A stretch of DNA of 10,029 bases from contig QIDL01000444.1 of the NCBI GenBank assembly GCA_003228415.1, positions 1 to 10,029 of the forward strand, read 5' to 3'. Shown here one piece after another: positions 7,067 through 10,029 of the stretch; the stretch's first letter is position 1, and each line of letters begins with the position of its first letter. The position numbers were made by a program, and so were the translations under genes. The notes under the pieces are model-generated. The model was not told the DNA's origin. It saw only the letters and a program-made list of their open reading frames with translations, and did not search any database. Source of the DNA: Gammaproteobacteria bacterium. Its GTDB lineage: Bacteria > Pseudomonadota > Gammaproteobacteria > Pseudomonadales > Azotimanducaceae.

Positions 7067-8185
7067 GTGATTCAGGCGCCGTCAGCGTCCCCCTACTATC
7101 TCGGCACAATCACTGGCACCAGCGTGGACGGCCTGGACCTCGCTCTGCTCGACCTGACCAAGGCGGTCACCATCGTGGCCTGCAGCACAGAACCGTTCCC
7201 GTTAGAACTGCGTCGAAGTCTCCTGCGGGCTGGCCAGCCTGGCGATGACAACCTCGATGAACTCGGACAACTCGACGTGGTGCTCGGTACCTTCATCGGC
7301 GAGGCAATCAATCGATTCCTGCGCAACCAGAATCTAAACGCCATCGACATTGCCGCCATCGGATCGCACGGCCAGACGGTTCGGCATCGACCGGACGTGC
7401 GACACCCCTTTACATGGCAGATCGGTGATCCAAATCGGATCGCCGAAATTACCGGGATCACCACAGTCGCCGATTTCCGCCGTCGTGACATGGCCGCGGG
7501 TGGACAGGGCGCACCTCTCGTTCCCCGATTTCACGAGGCGCTATTCAGAACGCCAGAGGAATCCAGAGTGATCGTCAATATCGGTGGTATCAGTAACCTC
7601 ACGAGACTTTCCGCCGATATGGATGACCCGGTAGCGGGTTTCGATTCAGGAGTCGGTAACGCCCTGCTCGATGCCTGGTGCCAGACTCACAACGACAGCG
7701 AATTCGACAAAGACGGTGCCTGGGCGAAGTCGGGTGCGGTGCTGGAAGATCTGCTGCTGGCTATGCAACACGATCCATATCCAGGCAAGCCGCCCCCGAA
7801 GAGCACCGGCCGGGAATATTTCAATCTCTCCTGGCTCGATCAATACCTTCCCGATGCCGCCCCCAGAGAGGAAGACGTTCAACGCACTCTCCTTGAATAC
7901 ACAGCAGCCACCATCGCCGAGGCTGTCAGTCGGTGGGCGCAGCCCTGTGACAGGCTGATCGTCTGTGGTGGTGGCCGATTGAACGACTTTCTGATGGCGC
8001 GCCTGCAGGCCAAGGCAGCCTACCCGGTTGCGACCAGCGAAGATCATGGATTCGATGGGGATGCCATTGAAGCCGCCGCATTCGCCTGGCTGGCGGCACG
8101 CTGCCTGACCAGAGAGACCGGTAACGCCGATGTTGTCACCGGCGCGTCAGGGCTACGTGTGCTTGGCGGGATCTATCAGGCTTAG
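7067..8185 (+). CDS. anmK: Anhydro-N-acetylmuramic acid kinase
   Basis: AnmK opens the 1,6-anhydro ring of anhMurNAc with water while phosphorylating it with ATP, giving MurNAc-6-phosphate. It feeds sugar from peptidoglycan turnover back into metabolism and acts in the cytoplasm. The 372-aa length is normal for the family. The phosphate-binding motif near the N-terminus is TGTSVDG (16-22). GSHGQTVRH (99-107), VADFRRRDMAAGGQGAPLVP (134-153) and NIGGISN (171-177) are typical blocks. The catalytic aspartate is D193 in GFDSGVGN, where the family usually has DTGPGN or DCGPGN, so a valine replaces the proline here. CGGGRLN (300-306) and AFAWLA (338-343) complete the ATPase-fold signature. The GTG start lies 10 bp after the M23 stop, which suggests co-transcription. 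murQ and ampG, the usual pathway partners, are not in the window. Confidence 0.96.
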   Translation: MIQAPSASPYYLGTITGTSVDGLDLALLDLTKAVTIVACSTEPFPLELRRSLLRAGQPGDDNLDELGQLDVVLGTFIGEAINRFLRNQNLNAIDIAAIGSHGQTVRHRPDVRHPFTWQIGDPNRIAEITGITTVADFRRRDMAAGGQGAPLVPRFHEALFRTPEESRVIVNIGGISNLTRLSADMDDPVAGFDSGVGNALLDAWCQTHNDSEFDKDGAWAKSGAVLEDLLLAMQHDPYPGKPPPKSTGREYFNLSWLDQYLPDAAPREEDVQRTLLEYTAATIAEAVSRWAQPCDRLIVCGGGRLNDFLMARLQAKAAYPVATSEDHGFDGDAIEAAAFAWLAARCLTRETGNADVVTGASGLRVLGGIYQA

Positions 8186-8231
8186 CGAGTTCCGATCCAG
8201 GGTGGAAGTCGGAGGGGCGGCGTGGCTGACC

Positions 8232-8564
8232 CTATATCGCGAATGAGTTACCGCAGCCACAGGTAGAAGCCGCGTTCGGGTTGGTAACGATAAATTGAGC
8301 ACCCTGTAGATCTTCCACGTAATCGATTTCCGATCCGAGCAGGTACTGGTAGCTGAGTGAATCCACCAGCAGCGTGATCCCCGCCCGTTCGACCACCGCG
8401 TCGTCTACGGCCACCTCGTCGTCGAAAGTAAAGCCATAGGAAAAACCACTGCATCCACCGCCGGCGACAAACACCCGAAGTTTCAGAGAGTCGTTGCCTT
8501 CGTCGACAATCAACTGTCTGACTCTATGTGCTGCCTGTTCGGAAAATCCGATATTCGCCTGCAT
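8232..8564 (-). CDS. erpA: Iron-sulphur cluster insertion protein ErpA
   Basis: This A-type carrier protein (110 aa) receives Fe-S clusters from the Isc/Suf scaffold and hands them to apo-enzymes such as IspG and IspH. The three cluster-binding cysteines are all present: C38 in GGGCSGFSYGF, and C102 and C104 in the C-terminal TCGCGNSF. The length is close to the E. coli protein (114 aa). The conserved LLVDSLSYQYLLGSEIDYVE (65-84) marks the family, and the ErpA assignment over IscA or SufA rests on this and on its place beside anmK. The ATG at 8562-8564 has an AGGATAAC ribosome site a few bases upstream. It converges with anmK across 46 bp, in which I see no strong terminator. Confidence 0.95.
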   Translation of the reverse strand: MQANIGFSEQAAHRVRQLIVDEGNDSLKLRVFVAGGGCSGFSYGFTFDDEVAVDDAVVERAGITLLVDSLSYQYLLGSEIDYVEDLQGAQFIVTNPNAASTCGCGNSFAI

Positions 8565-8606
8565 GGTTATCCTGCGATTCCGCGACTGTGTTGTTACCCA
8601 GCCGGA

Positions 8607-8637
8607 GAGTATTCGCCAACAATACTCAAGCGGTCAA
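8607..8637 (-). promoter_or_regulatory. Likely erpA promoter overlapped by a perfect dyad
   Basis: On the minus strand TTGACC (8632-8637) and AATACT (8608-8613), 18 bp apart, could drive erpA. A perfect inverted repeat, GAGTATT and AATACTC with a 7-bp centre (8607-8627), covers the -10 and most of the spacer, the usual place for a repressor operator. The 8-mer TCAAGCGG is also tandemly repeated (8626-8641) over the -35. No T-run follows, so a terminator for the bactofilin gene is less likely. The regulator is unknown; the sequence does not match the IscR sites I recall. Confidence 0.45.
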
Positions 8638-8653
8638 GCGGTCACACTGCACG

Positions 8654-9121
8654 CTAGTCGCTGTTGGACGCGGAATCTGCACTTTCCGGAAACGGATGGA
8701 CATTGGGCTTATCGTTAGAGCCGAGCTTCTCGTCGTGGACCAGTTGACCGTCCACCATCGCGCCGAGCTGCATTTCGATGAGCTTGTAGTAGACGTTGCC
8801 TTTTACTTCCGCCTTCTTAGCGAGCTCCATGTGCTTGATCGCGTAGATATTGCCTTCGACACTGCCATTGACCACGATGTTCGGCACTCGGATTTCCCCA
8901 GTGACCGATCCCTCGTCGCTGACCACCACCGTGGCATCACCGTCCACGTCAGCCGTTACGTTACCCTTGATGTGACCGTTTATGTAAAGTTGATTTACAA
9001 AATGAACGTCGCCACAGACCTCTGTATTGGCGGCAATCAGCGTGACGCCGGTTTCAGAGCCCCCTTTGTTTTTCTTCTTCGCTTTATCAATCATTGTTCC
9101 CGCCATCTTGAAGCCTGCCAT
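8654..9121 (-). CDS. Bactofilin (polymer-forming cytoskeletal protein)
   Basis: Bactofilins self-assemble without nucleotides into filaments that act as scaffolds under the membrane, often for cell wall enzymes. The 155-aa product has a short basic N-terminus (AKKKNKGG at 14-21), a central right-handed beta-helix domain (about 26-128) and a polar, disordered C-terminal tail. The core shows the family's short hydrophobic-glycine repeats, such as INGHIKGNV (47-55), GSVTGEIRV (71-79), VNGSVEGNI (84-92) and AEVKGNVYY (104-112). I chose the ATG at 9119-9121 because GAGGTGG (9127-9133) lies 5 nt before it. A longer frame from 9169 would run into the end of the upstream gene. The spacing of 17 bp from that gene indicates one operon. 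Function in this organism is not known. Confidence 0.88.
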   Translation of the reverse strand: MAGFKMAGTMIDKAKKKNKGGSETGVTLIAANTEVCGDVHFVNQLYINGHIKGNVTADVDGDATVVVSDEGSVTGEIRVPNIVVNGSVEGNIYAIKHMELAKKAEVKGNVYYKLIEMQLGAMVDGQLVHDEKLGSNDKPNVHPFPESADSASNSD

Positions 9122-9138
9122 GATGACCACCTCATAGG

Positions 9139-9960
9139 TTAAGTACTTTCCTGTCCCGACACCAACCATTCGAATGTGCGGGAAAGGTCCGCGGTTTTCG
9201 CTCCACGTCTGGCTGCGCTGATCACGATGCGAGATGGCTCGAAACCATCCGGAAGGGTGATCACGCCGGTCAGGTCTTGAAAGTAGCGAAACCGGAATTT
9301 CAAAGGATACCCATCGTCTTGTGCAATATCTGTGAGCGGCAGCACCCGTTCGCTTTCGGTGGTCGCCGAATCGGTACCGATCATCCGGCCATGTACGGCT
9401 ATTTCGACATTACCTTGCACCCAATCGCGCCTCGACTCCACCTGAGTCAACAGCACGTGATAGGTATATTGCGCACTCTGCTCCATCTTCAGCAGCTCGA
9501 AATCCGCAATCTGCAGGCCTCTCGCAACGGATGAAGGCGACATGAGACTTTTGTAGAACGTCACTTCCTGATTCAAGGACGCCAGCTCATCCCGGAGGGA
9601 TTTTATGCTCTCACGCAGAGCGGCGGCAGCTTCAACGTCCACGTGCCGGTTGAGATCGGCTTCCACCAGCTGTGCCTGCAGCTTTTCGATGGCCTGTTGA
9701 TTCGACTCATTGAGCCGTTCCAGCGCTGCGACATAGGTCTGATCCAGATCCGCGACCGCCAGCCCGAACCGGTAGCCACCGAAGGTGCCGAGCCCACTGA
9801 GCGCAATGACGCTCGCTACCAGCAGGGCTCTGCGCCACGGATGGTGTGAGACCACCCTCATCTCGGGACGACTCCGCTTCACTGGACGGCCCCGCATTAG
9901 CGGGCCTACCCGCTGTAGCGGGCGTACTACCAGCCGCTCGTTGCCACGCCTGTCAGCCAT
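9139..9960 (-). CDS. DUF6776-type single-pass membrane coiled-coil protein
   Basis: The function is unknown. The 273-aa product has a short, very arginine-rich cytoplasmic N-terminus (about 1-42), one membrane segment (about 44-66, RALLVASVIALSGLGTFGGY), a coiled coil rich in Leu, Glu, Gln and Ala (about 70-140), and a C-terminal globular domain (about 145-265) predicted to be periplasmic. The layout and neighbourhood fit the proteobacterial DUF6776 family, which I name from memory with moderate confidence. It lies 17 bp upstream of the bactofilin gene in the same direction, so the two are likely co-expressed and may work together, for example as a membrane anchor for the filament (inference). 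The ATG at 9958-9960 is preceded by GGCAGG, and a strong promoter lies just upstream. Confidence 0.8.
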   Translation of the reverse strand: MADRRGNERLVVRPLQRVGPLMRGRPVKRSRPEMRVVSHHPWRRALLVASVIALSGLGTFGGYRFGLAVADLDQTYVAALERLNESNQQAIEKLQAQLVEADLNRHVDVEAAAALRESIKSLRDELASLNQEVTFYKSLMSPSSVARGLQIADFELLKMEQSAQYTYHVLLTQVESRRDWVQGNVEIAVHGRMIGTDSATTESERVLPLTDIAQDDGYPLKFRFRYFQDLTGVITLPDGFEPSRIVISAARRGAKTADLSRTFEWLVSGQEST

Positions 9961-9987
9961 AAACCTGCCTTAGTTCAACCTGCGAAG

Positions 9988-10016
9988 CTTATACTAGTGT
10001 CCTGGCCCGCTATCAA
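9988..10016 (-). promoter_or_regulatory. Promoter of the DUF6776-bactofilin operon
   Basis: On the minus strand TTGATA (10011-10016), an exact 17-bp spacer and TATAAG (9988-9993) form a strong sigma-70-type promoter. Transcription would start near 9981, about 20 nt before the ATG. The window ends 13 bp beyond it, so the next gene is not seen. Confidence 0.7.
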
Positions 10017-10029
10017 TGAGTTAGCCGGG

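Noticed and set aside
8186..8231. Bidirectional terminator between anmK and erpA
   Set aside because: The 46-bp gap has no stable stem followed by T-runs on either strand; AGGGT/ACCCT is too short and far apart to call.
8528..9142. Open frame of about 204 codons on the plus strand opposite bactofilin
   Set aside because: It is antisense to the beta-helix repeats of the bactofilin and has no independent support.
10017..10029. Tail of a neighbouring gene such as argC, found here in Pseudomonas
   Set aside because: Only 13 bases remain beyond the promoter; a possible in-frame stop (CCC GGC TAA on the minus strand) is too little evidence.

Overview
The window comes from a gammaproteobacterium, probably in the broad Pseudomonas/Cellvibrio part of the class. 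Three things support this. The 16S, 23S and leader signals are gammaproteobacterial. The spacer carries tRNA-Ile(GAU) and tRNA-Ala(UGC). The order tyrS, M23 peptidase, anmK, erpA, bactofilin, DUF6776-type gene beside an rrn operon is, from memory, the one found around tyrS in Pseudomonas. The genus cannot be fixed from reading alone.

Left part (1-4163, all minus strand): an rrn operon transcribed right to left. It has a strong P1-type promoter near 4082-4109, a leader of about 380 nt with boxB/boxA/boxC signals, complete 16S (2138-3695), tRNA-Ile (1905-1981), tRNA-Ala (1740-1815), a long spacer with a second boxA and several hairpins, and the first ~1172 nt of 23S, cut by the window edge. The two arms of the pre-16S processing helix are visible on either side of 16S. 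The 23S carries two hairpin expansions relative to the E. coli sequence as I remember it, and 16S helix 10 is lengthened. A short dimeric motif occurs in both the 16S leader and the tRNA-Ala/23S spacer.

Middle part (4163-8185): tyrS (minus) lies directly upstream of the rrn promoter. Divergent from it is a plus-strand pair, an M23 endopeptidase of MepM/OapA type followed 10 bp later by anmK. One acts on cell wall peptidoglycan and the other on the anhydro-muramic acid released in wall turnover.

Right part (8232-10029, minus): a bitopic coiled-coil DUF6776-type protein and a bactofilin form a tight two-gene unit behind a clear sigma-70-type promoter. Next comes erpA (iron-sulphur cluster carrier), with its own likely promoter overlapped by a perfect inverted repeat.

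This is core chromosomal DNA. I see no mobile element, CRISPR array, phage gene or defence system. The points worth a second look are the rRNA expansions, the repeated leader/spacer motif, the dyad at the erpA promoter, a tiny upstream reading frame overlapping the M23 start, and the closeness of a bactofilin to an M23 wall hydrolase.
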